64,000 nucleotides of DNA, from assembly GCA_016858145.1 (NCBI GenBank), contig JAEHOE010000055.1, forward strand, positions 669,277 to 733,276. Direction: 5' to 3'. Source of the stretch: Edaphochlamys debaryana (lineage: Eukaryota > Chlorophyta > Chlorophyceae > Chlamydomonadales). Below the pieces are notes generated by a model that saw only the letters and a list, made by a program, of their open reading frames with translations, ran no database searches and was not told the origin of the DNA. The position numbers and the translations under genes were made by a program. Positions within the stretch are counted from its first letter, which is position 1; each line of letters starts with the position of its first letter. Positions 11,327 through 22,700 of this stretch are shown here, one piece after another.

Positions 11327-13766
11327 GGAGGGTACGGCTGAGGCTTGACAAGGGAAGCGGGCAGGATTGTTGTTGGTGTGTGCGACGAGCGACCCTGAGG
11401 GTCAGTTTTAAGATAGGGACGTGAGGCGATGAGGGATGCGTTGAGCAGAGGGCTGCGAATGGGCCTCCGCAAGGGCGCACGGTGCCTTATCAAGACCGGA
11501 GCGGTGTGTGGGGTCCGTCGCGTGGGGTGGAGGGGGAGTGCTGTGCCGGGACTGATAGGGGTGATGTGGCGATCGAGGAGCAAATCTGGGAGGATCTGGG
11601 CTTGCCGTGTATAAGCGTTGCATCTGGGCAGCGCCTGGGGAAAAAGGGCTGCAATAAGCGCATGCCGCAGCTCGGCTTGCTGACAGCGGCGAAGACATTC
11701 CATGCTTGGTGCATATGTGGTGGTGGTGGTGGTGGTGTGAAGAATTTGCTGCCGGCCTCGCCGGGGTTTCAAGTCATAAGACGGAAAGTGGGGCCAAAGT
11801 CGTGGGTCCCGTGGGCCAGGCGCGGCTGCGTGGGCCAGGGAGCACAGTAACGTGCATGTACAGGGCTGTAAGGATATTGGTGTCCTCCCCGACTCCCCAC
11901 AGTCCCCAGCCGACTGACCGACCCGAAGCGACACTGGTATGGGGAGACGATATGCAGCCCTCCCCCCCCTGCCCAGGCCCCATCCACACCACCAGACACG
12001 GGTCACGGGGCAGCTGCAGCACGTGTCGCAACTGTCCAGGCTCAAAGGACTGTGGGGGCAGGCTTTTGTCCTGCACACGCCCGCGCAGCATGTACCCTGC
12101 CTGCTGGGCGAAGCAAGTGCCGGAGTCCGCTTGACGCTAGGCTGGGACTACTGTGCCGCAGGGGGGGGCGGGGGCGGGGAGAAGAGGTTGCGGTCTGCAC
12201 GGAGCGTCGGAGCCCCCTTGCTAGAGTTGGGTAAGGGCTTGGGTTCGGGGCGGAGAGGTTGCGACACAGACACCGTTGGAGTCGCTCATATGGCACGGAT
12301 AATGCTTGTTGGATGTTCATTTGGGGCCTCACCATTACAGGCACAGGGACGCGTGCAGCCCCGGCAGCCCAGAGCCACCAACGATCATCAAGAGGTATTA
12401 TGTGCCCAGCGCCCACCGCTGCCCTGACCGTTTTCCAGCCCTAGGGCTAGAAACGCCTTGTTAGAGCGCCTTACTTGTTAGAGCGCCTCATGCATCTCGT
12501 ATCCGTTGTTGGTGCGGTAGTTGCAACACTTTGCACTTGAGGGCTGCACGGAGCCAGACTCGAACATTGGGCCCCCTGGGGGGGACCACGGGGCTCAGCC
12601 CTTTTCCTGCCTTCGGGCAGCCACCCTTGTCCAGCCCTGTCCTTGTCCTCTGTGGAACCCCGTGGTGCGGCCCTTCGGCAGACCTGCACCACCGTGGGTA
12701 GAACCAGAACTGTGCAATGCCACGTGGCACCAGCAGCCCCAGGCTCTGCAGACAACAAGCCGCGCTGCGCCGCTGCATCTGACCCCTCTGCGCCGCCGCC
12801 CCGCCCGCACCCAAGCTTGCAAATCGAGCAGCGGAGCAGGCTGTCAGGCTGTGATAGTATAGTATAGGATTGCTTTTTTCCCATGGGGCGGGCGGCAGTC
12901 GAGGATGGAAGGGGACGGGAACGGGGTTTATATAGACAACGGGGCGTAGTGCCGCGGTGACTGGCGTCGCATTATGTTGGCCGACGCAGAATGCCTGTGC
13001 CTGTGAACGGGGCCCCTTCCGCCGAAAGTGGCTTCCAGTCCCCCCTGGAGTAACCCCCTGCTGCTCCGCACGTCGGTGCACCGAGAAGGGCTGGCTTGTC
13101 GGCTCCACCGAAGGGAAGCCCCGAGAAGCCCCGCTTACCTCGTCGTTTACCTGTGCGCCACTGCTTTGCGTCCTCCACTCCTGGCCCGCCATCGCCTGAG
13201 CCCGTTCGCGAGTTGCGCGCCCACGGAAGCCTAAGCGTCCCCACGTCCCAAGGAGCCGAACCTGTGGGTAGTGGAGGGAACGGGGACGGGGCGGAGGACG
13301 GGTGGGTATAGGGGAGGGCGCCACTGTGTATGGCGCTACGACCACGCGGCTGGCCATAGCACAATAGCCATACTCAGCCAGAGCTGGTTGACGTCGCAAC
13401 TTGGCTCTGCGCGCGTGAACTGCACAGCAGCAGCTGCACACCATTCCGCGACTCGAACACTGCATATTCAAGCGTGACCAGGGCTACTACAACCACAACT
13501 GACGAGCGCTGAACTCAAAGTAGAGTGCGATTCCTGTCCGCGCGCTTCGGCCAGAATTGCTCTGCACGCATCCTTGCGTCGCGGCGCCGCGTGCTGCCGC
13601 GCTAGTCGTCAGCTGCAGGTGGGGAGTGCCCTGGAAGCACTGGTCTTCACCGCTACAAACGTGGGACCTGTCAGGTCTCCTTGAGGGTCCCGGCTGACCC
13701 CCCTCGCTGGTCTCCCTGCCCGCACCTCACCCCACCACCACCACCATCACCACCCTGTCGGCTCGC
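11163..13766. other. Intergenic: metallophosphoesterase 3' UTR and GPP upstream region
   Basis: This 2.6-kb gap lies between two plus-strand genes. It has a TGTAA at 11867-11871, a short TGG run near 11720, and a TATATA near 12930. Open frames here have low-complexity or unfamiliar translations with no splice-supported continuation, so I do not call a gene. Confidence 0.5.
11867..11871 (+). terminator. Possible TGTAA poly(A) signal, metallophosphoesterase
   Basis: TGTAA is the usual chlorophyte poly(A) signal. This one lies about 705 nt after the stop codon at 11162, a plausible 3' UTR length for these algae. The cleavage site is not identified. Confidence 0.35.
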
Positions 13767-16303
13767 ATGCAGGTGCTGACCTCCGCGCGCGCCAGTGGGG
13801 GAAGGCTCAGGGCCATGGCTGCCGCTACCGATGCCGCTGGTTTCCCCCAGGGGACGGGCGTGCCCCCCGGGATCAAAATCACACACGTGCTGTTCGGTGG
13901 GGTTGGGGGTTGGGGGGTGGCGGTCAGAGGGGTTCGGCGGGTGTGGGGGTTGAGGGATGGGGTCGCTGGAGGGGACCGCAAAAACAGATGTGCTCGGGTC
14001 AGCGTGCGTGATTGGGGCGGTTGGCTGGGACTGGAGTTGGTTACCGTTACGTGGCGGCACCGCGCGGAGTGGGAGGCGCTTGCATCTGCAGGCCACCGCT
14101 GCCCTCCCTCCACCGATGATGAATGATCCTCCCCCCCCCAGATATGGACGGCCTCTTGCTGGACACAGAGGGGGCCTACACCATCGCCCAGGAGAAGGTG
14201 TGTGGGGGGCGGGGGCCGGGCAGGGGAGGGGAGGGGCACAGTGGGCCCGAGCATGGACCCAAACACACCGGTGGAAAGCACGAGTCCCCGAGGGTGAGGC
14301 TCACTGCGTGCCCACAGCCCCCTATCTCGTCCTGGTGTTACAGCCCCCCGCCCACCATCACTACACCACCACCACCCCAGCAATCGCCAGGCGGCTGTTT
14401 GCTGGGCGGTTTCAAGCGGGCCTACGGCCCTGATCGCCTGTAAGCTTCAGTACCCACCCACCCCACCACCCGCCCACCCCACCTCACCATCCCAGCCCCC
14501 CCCTGCCCCCCCCCTGCTCCCCCCCTGCCCCCCAGGTCCTGGCCCCCCTGGGCAAGGCCTTCACTTGGGAGCTCAAGGCGGGCATGATGGGGCGGGGGGC
14601 GCTGGAGGCGGCGGAGTGGCTGCTGGGGCGGCTGGGGGTGGGGCCGGAGCAGATGACACCGCAGGTGGGGTGCGGGGGTTGGGGGAGGGGGCGCAAGGGG
14701 GGTGGAGAGGGCATGGGCGGTTGGCGGGTGCGGGGGCTGGGGAGAGGGAGTGGGCAAGGGCTGGGGGTTTTGTCTGAGAGTAAGGGTCTCTGCTAACGCA
14801 CGTGCATCGCTGGATCAGGGATGCACCCCGTCCACCCCCCCAACCCCAACCCCAACCCCAACCCCAACCCCTCTCCCCAACCCCAACCCCTCTCCCCAAC
14901 CCCAACCCCTCTCCCCAACCCCCAACCCCCTCTCCCCACCCCCACCCCCCCACCCCCAACCCCCAGCAATTCCTGGACCAGCGGGGGGCGCTGCTGGAGG
15001 CCGAGTTCACTGTGGTGCCGCTGCTGCCGGGGGCGGAGCGCCTGGTGCGGCACCTGGCGGCGGCGGGTGTCCCTATGGCGGTGGCCACGGGCAGCGGGCG
15101 GGGGCAGTTCGATCACAAGACGCAGCAACACCGGGAGCTGTTCGGGCTGTTCAGCCATGTGGTGACGGGGGACATGGTGGCAAAGGTGGGGGGAGGGAGG
15201 GGGGGTGGGAGGAAGAGGGAGGGAGGAGGTTGGTTGAGGGTGAAGGAGAGAGGAACCCGCGCTTTGACAGCAAGCGCAGAGCTGTGCCGTTGCAGTCTTC
15301 GTGGTGAGAGGTGCGCAGGACATGCCCTCCTGCCCATCCACGGGCGACAGACCGTTGCGTGCCGACCGCTGACCCCCCTCCTCCTTCCCGCTACCCTTCC
15401 TCGTTCTTCCCCCCCTCACACACAGGCCAAGCCAGACCCCGCCATCTTCCTCCAGGCCCTGGCGACATTCCCGCAGGTGCGGAGTGGGGGGTGGAGCTGG
15501 ACATGTGGGTTTGAGCTTAGGGGCGGAGGCAATGAATAGTGATTGAAGGAAAGTAGGAATAATGTGCATGGGAGAAGCGGGTGGTCTGAAGGCTCCGCTT
15601 GTGCGCGAACGAGGGGTTACCAGCCTTGGCCGAAGAGGGGGGGATGACCACCCGACCAAAGCGCTCACGTTATCCCTCGCCCCTTCTCCCCTCACCCCAA
15701 CGTTTGCCCAGGCGCCGCCCCCCGACCCCGCCTGTGTGCTCGTCTTCGAGGACGCACCCAACGGCGTGGTGAGAGCTTGGTTGGCAGCTGGCAGCTCCGC
15801 TCCAGATCAAGGGGTTCCTGTATGCCACCTCCCGCTGACCTCGACCCACACAGGCCATGACCTCGACGCACGCAGGCTCTCCACGTGCCCTTCCCTCCCG
15901 CTCCCCACCCCCTTGCCCCCCCCCCTCCCCCCCCCTCCCCCCCCTACCGCCCCCCCAGGAGGCCGCCCTGGCCGGGGGCCTGCGGGTGGTCATGGTGCCC
16001 ACCTCGGGTATGCCCCCGCACCTGTGGAGCGGCACGGGGGCAAACCAGGTGGGGGCGGGGGGGGGGGGCATCAGGCAGGGAGCGGGACCGGGGAGCCTGG
16101 TCGGTGCAAGCGGACGGCTTGCGGTTCGTACAACGGATGTGCGGGGGCCAGCCACGACCCGACCCGTCCGCTCCAAGTTCTGCAAACTTCATCCATCCTC
16201 CCCTTCACCGCCCTCCCCCCCCCCCCCCCAGTTCCTGCCCTCACTGGAGGACTTCAAACCCGAGGAGTGGGGCCTGCCGCCCTTCCCGGCGGGGGGGAAG
16301 TGA
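13767..16303 (+). CDS. GPP: Glycerol-3-phosphatase-type HAD hydrolase (GPP/GS1 family)
   Basis: HAD-superfamily phosphatase closest to plant GPP1/GPP2, which dephosphorylate glycerol-3-phosphate to glycerol; pseudouridine-5'-phosphatase is the sister family. Eight exons: 13767-13896, 14142-14197, 14536-14664, 14967-15185, 15426-15476, 15712-15768, 15959-16048, 16232-16303, giving 267 residues. Motif I is ITHVLFDMDGLLLDTE, split by intron 1 just before the catalytic Asp; motif II is VATGSGRGQFD; motif III Lys is in KAKPDPAIF; motif IV is VFEDAPNG. The end (DFKPEEWGLPPF) matches the plant GPP C-terminus. The start could instead be the internal ATG at 13815, which would drop 16 basic residues that may act as a targeting signal. 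Substrate choice between glycerol-3-phosphate and related phosphates is inferred from homology only. Confidence 0.9.
14826..14965 (+). repeat. C-rich CCCCAA-type tandem repeat in a GPP intron
   Basis: Intron 3 ends in many copies of CCCCAA and CCCCTCTCC-like units. The pattern resembles telomere-like C-strand sequence but is irregular. It forms the extended pyrimidine tract before the acceptor at 14966. Confidence 0.7.
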
Positions 16304-18049
16304 AGTGTGGTGTGGGGGGACCGGGGCGCCAAGTCCGCTTCCGTGGAGCTACGGATGTGACTGAACGATGGCGAGGAGCAGGGCAGGAGGCGGATACACA
16401 CGGGGAGAGAGACCCGGGGTGGGGCTTGCTGGGACCTGTGATTGGAATCGAGGGCGGGTAGGGGCGAGGAGATCGGGAGGTTTCGGGACCAAGCCGAGTG
16501 GAGCGTTTTGGGGAGGTCAGGTTCGGGGGACCTAGGTGTTGTGGGCCTTCGAGCGGTCCCTCGGGCAGGCAACGTGGTTGCGGACGGGGGGACCCTGGGG
16601 GGACACATACCCTTGCAACTGATTGGCCTGGCCTGAAGGCGTGCGCCCTAGTAAGCAGACAGCGAACCCGAGTCCCGGACAGCTCTTGTAAATGCGGGCG
16701 GGGGGCCCCTGGGGTTCCCATGCCTGCAGTCCATGGAAGCCTGTGCCCGTGTAAAGGCCTGGTCTGAAATCTGAATGCCTGCGACCCCGGTAAGGCCGGT
16801 ATGCCCAGGGTATGCCCCCTCCCAAACTGGGCTTCAAGGCGTGCGAGTCTGTCGCTGGACGGCTGGGCAGGCAGCGCGAGGGAGGAATGACGGGGGTTCT
16901 ATGCTCGCAGGGGCCATGCAGCGTAGTCCGGACGACGACGAAGGGGGATGCAGCTGAATGCCGGGGGCCGGCCGGGAACTCCGTCCAACCACCAGGTGGC
17001 GTGCTCGCAACCGCGCATTGGCCCCGACTGAGCACGCAACCACATGCGTGCACAGGCTCTGCGTCCTCGGTTGCATCGCCTGGGAGTCCGGTCCCAATTG
17101 ATCCCATAATCCTAATTGAGTGCGTCAGTGCGGTTTGCAGGCTCTGTCGGGGGCCCGGCCCGTACTGGTCCTGCTCGGGGCCTGCTCCCGCTGATGGGGA
17201 TGCCTGATGCGACGGAGGGCTTGATGAGCGTACATGACTCCCACGATTGGACTGGGGACTGGGTCCTTGCCAAACTGGCCGAACCACCTCACCTCGCCAC
17301 ACCTTTCGCCGCCCCACCAGCCTAACCTCCTCTCCCACTAGCCCCCCCCCCCGATGTGTTCGACCCTAAACGCTTGCACATGCGCCCATGCGTGCGACAC
17401 ACCGTACCCAGAAGCGGCGTTGGTAGTCCCTCCACGCCCGCTCGCCTGGAAACGCCTAAAGAATCAAGTCCGGACGGCTCTCTCGGCATCTCGGCCGTCC
17501 GCCATTACCGGCCACTATCAGTAACCCCTCCTTAGCTACAAGGAATCAAGGAATGAGCCCCACCGCCTACAGTACGCTCCGCCAATCGTGCGACCCTCCC
17601 CCCCTCCCCCCCCTAGCACCCACCGACCACCACCCAAAACCCGGCCGAGCTCCCGCCGCCGCCCTTGAAGGCTCCAAGGGAAGCAATTTTACGTAACGAC
17701 GCCAGCGATTGCCCGGCCGCCCTCGTACCGCCCGCAATTCAAAGCAGCGCCGCCATTAGGATGGGAGCTCCAAACGCACCCGCGCCCTTGATGCTCTTGT
17801 GCTCAGTGCCTGCCTCTCCACAGCAATGGGTACAGCGCAGCGCAGTGTGGTACTCCTCCCCGTGCACCCACACCGTTGGCCATGCGTGACGACCGGATAA
17901 GCACCACGGCCGCGAGTGTACACGTGCCTCGGACGCACTTGCCACGAACACAACACAAGCGGCCGTGCGCACCGTTCATGCCTTCTGCAACCTGCAGCCC
18001 CCTCCCCGCGGACCCCACCTCTGCCCGCTCCGACCACACACGCCCGCGC
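16304..18049. other. Convergent intergenic region between GPP and PH-kinase
   Basis: This 1.7-kb gap holds the 3' UTRs of two genes that end toward each other. Two TGTAA motifs (16687-16691 and 16749-16753) sit about 385-450 nt after the GPP stop. No gene is supported here; the open frames are unspliced and unrecognisable. Confidence 0.5.
16687..16691 (+). terminator. Possible TGTAA poly(A) signal, GPP gene
   Basis: TGTAA lies 384 nt after the GPP stop codon, with a second copy at 16749-16753. Either could be the chlorophyte poly(A) signal. Confidence 0.4.
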
Positions 18050-19763
18050 CTACGGCCCCCCCAGCCCGCTCAGCGCCCTCGCCGGCGACCGCTTTCCGGG
18101 CGACAGCCCCTGCCCCTGCGGCGACCCTGGCGACAGCCCCTGCCCCGCGCCCAGGCCCGGCCCCACGCCCTGCATGTGGCCCTGGCTGGCGCTCCCGCCC
18201 TGCAGCGACAGCGCCTTGGACGAGCGGCTGACTAATTGCCCGTGCAGCGCCCGTACCTCCCGCTGCATCTCCGCGATGAGGTTGGACTTGTCACCCGAGC
18301 TCGTCCCGACCAGCAGCGGCGGCGGCGTGGCGGCGGCCATGGCCGGGCTCTTGGCCGTAGCGTGGAGCTGGTTCTGCAGGTAGTGCAGCTGTTGCAGCTG
18401 CTGCAGCTGCTGCGCTTGGCCGGCGGGGATGGCGGGCTTGGGCAGTACGATGACGGGCGGCGGCGGCGGCGGAAGTGTGACCTGGGCCATGGATAACTGA
18501 GATCCGGTTTTGGACGAGCCGCCGGCAGCGGCGGCGGCGTGGGTGGGGGAGACGGGGAGGTTGTGGGCGGAGTTGCCGGCGAGGGAGGAGATGGCGCGGC
18601 GGGGGGAGTTGCTCGAGGCGTTGTTGCTGCTGGGCTGGGGCGAGGCGGCGCCGCCGGGGGAGCGTAGCCCCGTACTCGGGGACACGCCGGGGCCGGAGCC
18701 CCGGTGCCGGTGGGTGGGGGTGCCGGCGGGTGTGCCGCTGCAGCTGAGGCGGCTGGGTCCGGCCTGGAAGGCGGACAGCCGCGCCGCCGGGCTGCCAGGC
18801 TCCTTGGGCGGCGAGGCGTAACCGCTGCCGTACAGCGCATTACTACCGCTGCCGTACGGGCCGCTGCCGCTGACGTACAGCGAGCCGCTCGGCATGCCGA
18901 CGCCGGCGCCGGCGACGGGGCTGGGCAGCGTCGCGGGCGCGGCGGCGGCTGCAACCGACATTCGGTTGGCGGGCTGCGAGGCGAGGCGGTGCATTCCCAT
19001 CTGGGTACCGCCGCTGACGATCTGGTATCCCAGCGCTCGCTCTCGCAGGTCCGACGACGTCTGGCTCCGCCGGCCGCCCCACACCCCCGCGCTGCCGTCG
19101 CCGCTGTACGTGCCGCCGTCGCCGTCGCCGCCGCCGCCGCCGCCGCTAGCCACGCCCGCCGCCGTCACGGCGGCGGACATGGGCGATCCCACGCCGGATC
19201 CGGATCCGGAGAACCGGCTGGCGCCGTGGCCGTGCGATCCCTGGCTGGTCTGACTCATCGTACGGATGTGCTGCTGGCCCAGCGCCGCCGCCGCGGGGAA
19301 GCCCTGCTGCTGCGCCGCCGCAGCGGCCTGCTGCGCGGCGGCGTTGGCCTGCGCCGCCTGCGCCAGCGGAGCCGCCTGCGCCAGCAGCGCCGCCAGGCCA
19401 CCGGCGAACGCGCCGCCGCCGCCGCCGCCGCCGCCAGCGGCGGCGCCGCCGCCGTCGCGGTTAGAGTAGATAGGCGACGCGGCGGCGGAGGAGAGCTGGC
19501 CGAACGAGGCGCCGGTGGCGAGCATTGGGTTCCCGCCGCCGCCGCCGCCGCCGCCGCCCGCGTGGAGCTGAGAGGAGCTGGCCCCGGCCTCCAGGCGGAG
19601 GTTGGCGGCCGTGCTGACGCGGCGCACGTGGTGGTGACGTGGCGTGTTGTCGGCGCTGTCGTACTCGTCGCCATGCATTCCCGCCGCCGGGCCGCTGCCG
19701 CCGCCAAAGGCGCCGCCGGGGATGCTGCCGCCGCCGCTGCCGCTGTAGCCCATCCCTCCTGCC

Positions 19764-19794
<31 letters not shown>

Positions 19795-22700
19795 GCGGCG
19801 GCGACACGCCGAGGGCCATGGCCCCGAGTGACGCCTCGGCGGCGGCGCCGGCGCGCGCTAGCAGTCCCGCCGGCCGGCCGGCGGCGGTGAAGCTGCCGCC
19901 GCTGCTGTTGCTCGCCATGAGCTGGGCGGCGGCGTTGGCCTGGGCCGCCTGGGCCAGCGGCGCCGCCTGCGCCAAAATGGCGGCCAGGCTGGGCCCAGAC
20001 AGGCCCACGGCGGAGGCTGCGCGGGTCTTGGCGGCGGGGGGCTGGGAGGCGGCGGGGGAGGCGGTGCCGCCGGTGCCGGTGCCGGGGCCGCTGCCGCGGG
20101 CGGCGGCGGCGGCGGCAGCGGCGGCAGCGGCGGCGGGCATGGGCGGCGGCCAGTCCCAGCCGGCGAAGGGGTCGGGCCCGTCGGCGGAAGACGAAGAGCC
20201 GCCGCTGGCGCGCTCGGTCTTCTTGAAGTCGTCGTACGCGTCGTCATCTGCCGCCGCCGCCGCCGCCGCCTTGCTGCCAGCGCCGCTCTTGCCGTCGGCG
20301 CCTGCCTTGGCGGAGCCTGCGGGCGACCCCATAGCGGCGGCGGCGGCGGCAGCGTCGACGGGGGCGGCGGCGGCGACCTTAATCCTGGGCGAGGCGTCGG
20401 CACGTGGGGAGCTGGTGCCGGAGGCCTGCTCCTTGACCATAGGGCTGGCGGCGCCGCTGCCGGCGGCGGAGGCGGAGGCCGTGGCGGCGGCGGCGGCGGC
20501 CTGCGCGACGGCCTGCGCCGCCGCCGCCGTCGTCACGTGCTGGCGGAGGTTGCTGGCGGTGGTGGAGCGCCGTACGTCCTTGGCCGAGCCTCCGTCGCCA
20601 CCGCCGGACGCGCCGCCGCCGCCGCCGCCGCCTTGCCCTCCAGGCCCCAACGAGCTTGGTGTCCGCATGTTTTGAACCGATGACGACCGAGGCTGAAGCT
20701 CCAGCTCTGACCCGTCGGGTGCCAACACGGCCACCGGGTGCGAGCCGGCGCGGCTGCGCGAACCATCTCCGCCGCCGCCGCCGCCGTTGCTGCTGCCGCC
20801 GCCGCCGTTGGCGCTGGCGCCGGCGGCGACGGCTATGGCGGAGCCGTGCCCGCGCAAGCCCTGGAGCGAGTTCGCCCGGTACTGCCCCTGCCCCGACCCT
20901 GGGGACGACGGGCCGGGCTCGGCCGAGCCCGCCAGCAGCCGCTGCCGCACCGGGCTCTCTCCCGTGAAGGAGCGGTCGAGGAGCTCGGGTGCGCGGGCGT
21001 ACGGGTGGTGGGTGTGGTGGTGCAGTGAGCCGCCGGAGGTGGGGCCGCCGCCGCCGCCGCCGCCGCCGGGCAGCGATCCGGCGCCGGAGCCCGACGCTCG
21101 GCCCACGGCCGAGGTCGCCCCCGAGGCTCGCTCCTCCCGGACGCACCGGAGCAGCCCCGACAGGCTCTCGGGGTCCTCACTGGGAATGGTCTCGAGGGCG
21201 AGGCGGCTGGCGCCGCGAGCAGCGAGGGACGCGGCCCTGAGTACGTCGGCTACGGAGGGGCCGGTGGCGGCGGCGGCGGCGGTGGCGGAGGTGGTGGCGG
21301 CGGCGGTGGAGGAAGCGGCGGCGGCGGCGGGGCTGACGGCGACGCCGGCGCCCAGGCCGCCGGGGCCGCTGGGCGGGCCGCTGGCGGCGCTGCCGCCGCC
21401 GCCGCTGCCGTACGCCGGCGAGGCGCTGCCGCTGCCTGCTGCACCCGCGCCTGCTGCCGCCGCGGCGGCGACGGCGGGATGCGGGCCGCTGGATGCCCGC
21501 GGCGGCCCCATGACGCCGCCGCCGGCCGTGGGCGAGCCGGCTCCGAGCCCGAACCCGCCGCTGCCGCCGCTGGCCACCTCCGTCACCTGCGGCACGCTCA
21601 CCAGGTGAGGGACGGTGGTGGAGGAGGCGCGGCGGAAGACGAGCTGAGGCAGCGGCAGCTCCGCGCCGCCGGTGCTGTTGGTCCGGCCGCCTTCGCCGCC
21701 AGCGCTGCCGCCGCCGCCAGTGCGTGCGGCCTCGCCGAGTACGATGGACGACGCGCGGCGGCCCATGCCCGGGGGCACGTGGGGGCCCGGGCCCGGGTGG
21801 GGCCCGAGCGGGCCCTCGCTGCGGCCCGGCCGCAGGCGGCTGCCCGAGCCGGGGTCGGCGCCCGAAGCGCTGGTGCCCGCAACCCCGCTGCTGCTGCCGC
21901 CCAGCGCCGCCCGCAGGCCCTCGTCGTCGTCCAGCCGCCCCGCCTGCACCAGCTGCTCAGCCATCTGGCGGAGGCACTCCCTGCGGACGGAGGAGGGGGG
22001 ACAGCAGAGGGAGGGCGCACGTTCAGGAGCGTGGCTGTGCGAGCATGCGTGGAAGAAGGTACGGTATGGGAAGGTCCCCCGCTCTGAATGCCTCGCAGGC
22101 GGGCGACCCGCCGCCTGAGGGCCAGTGCAGTTTGATCGTGCGCTCCCAACAGCACAAGGATACCGTTACACCGTTTGCGCGCCTTGCCCACTATCACCCC
22201 CACCCCGACCCGTCGCAGTGGATCGCCGTACCGTCCGACATGCTGGCTCACCTGTACGACATGGACATGCTGGCGGCGCCCACGAAGTTGCCGCCGCTGC
22301 CGCCGGCCGACAGGACCGCCGCGGGCCCACCCGGGCCCGGGCCCGGGCCCGCGCCGCCGTACGCCGTGGCCACGTGCTGGTGTGTACTGCTGCTGACGCT
22401 GCGGCTGTTGCTGGGAGAGGAGCTGCTGCCCATGCTGCGCGCGCTGTGGTGCCGTGCCAAGCCAGGGTGCGACCCCGAGCCGCCGCCGCCGCCGCCGCCA
22501 CCTCCGCCGCCGCCGCCGCCGCCCCCCATGCTGGCGGAGGCCTGCAGCAGGCTGTGGCTGGAGAGGTGGGACCTCAGCACCGCAGCGTACATGGATCCGC
22601 TCGTCACGTTGCCGGCTGCCGCGATTCCGGTTCCAGGTCCGGATCCGATTCCGGTTCCGGTTCCGGCTGGCGTGCCGCCGCTGCTGGCGTTGGCGTGCGC

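Noticed and set aside
12488..13471. Minus-strand open frame of 327 codons in the gap before GPP
   Set aside because: No recognisable domain, irregular composition and no flanking splice-supported exons. It could be a lineage-specific gene, but nothing supports it directly.
14826..14965. Telomere or interstitial telomere tract
   Set aside because: Units are irregular (CCCCAA, CCCCTCTCC) and do not match the green algal CCCTAAAA repeat.
16532..17338. Minus-strand open frame of 268 codons
   Set aside because: It lies in the convergent 3' region; the translation has no known motif and GC-rich DNA gives such frames by chance.
18704..19831. Plus-strand open frame of 375 codons
   Set aside because: Antisense shadow of the PH-kinase low-complexity exon; no motif or splice continuation.
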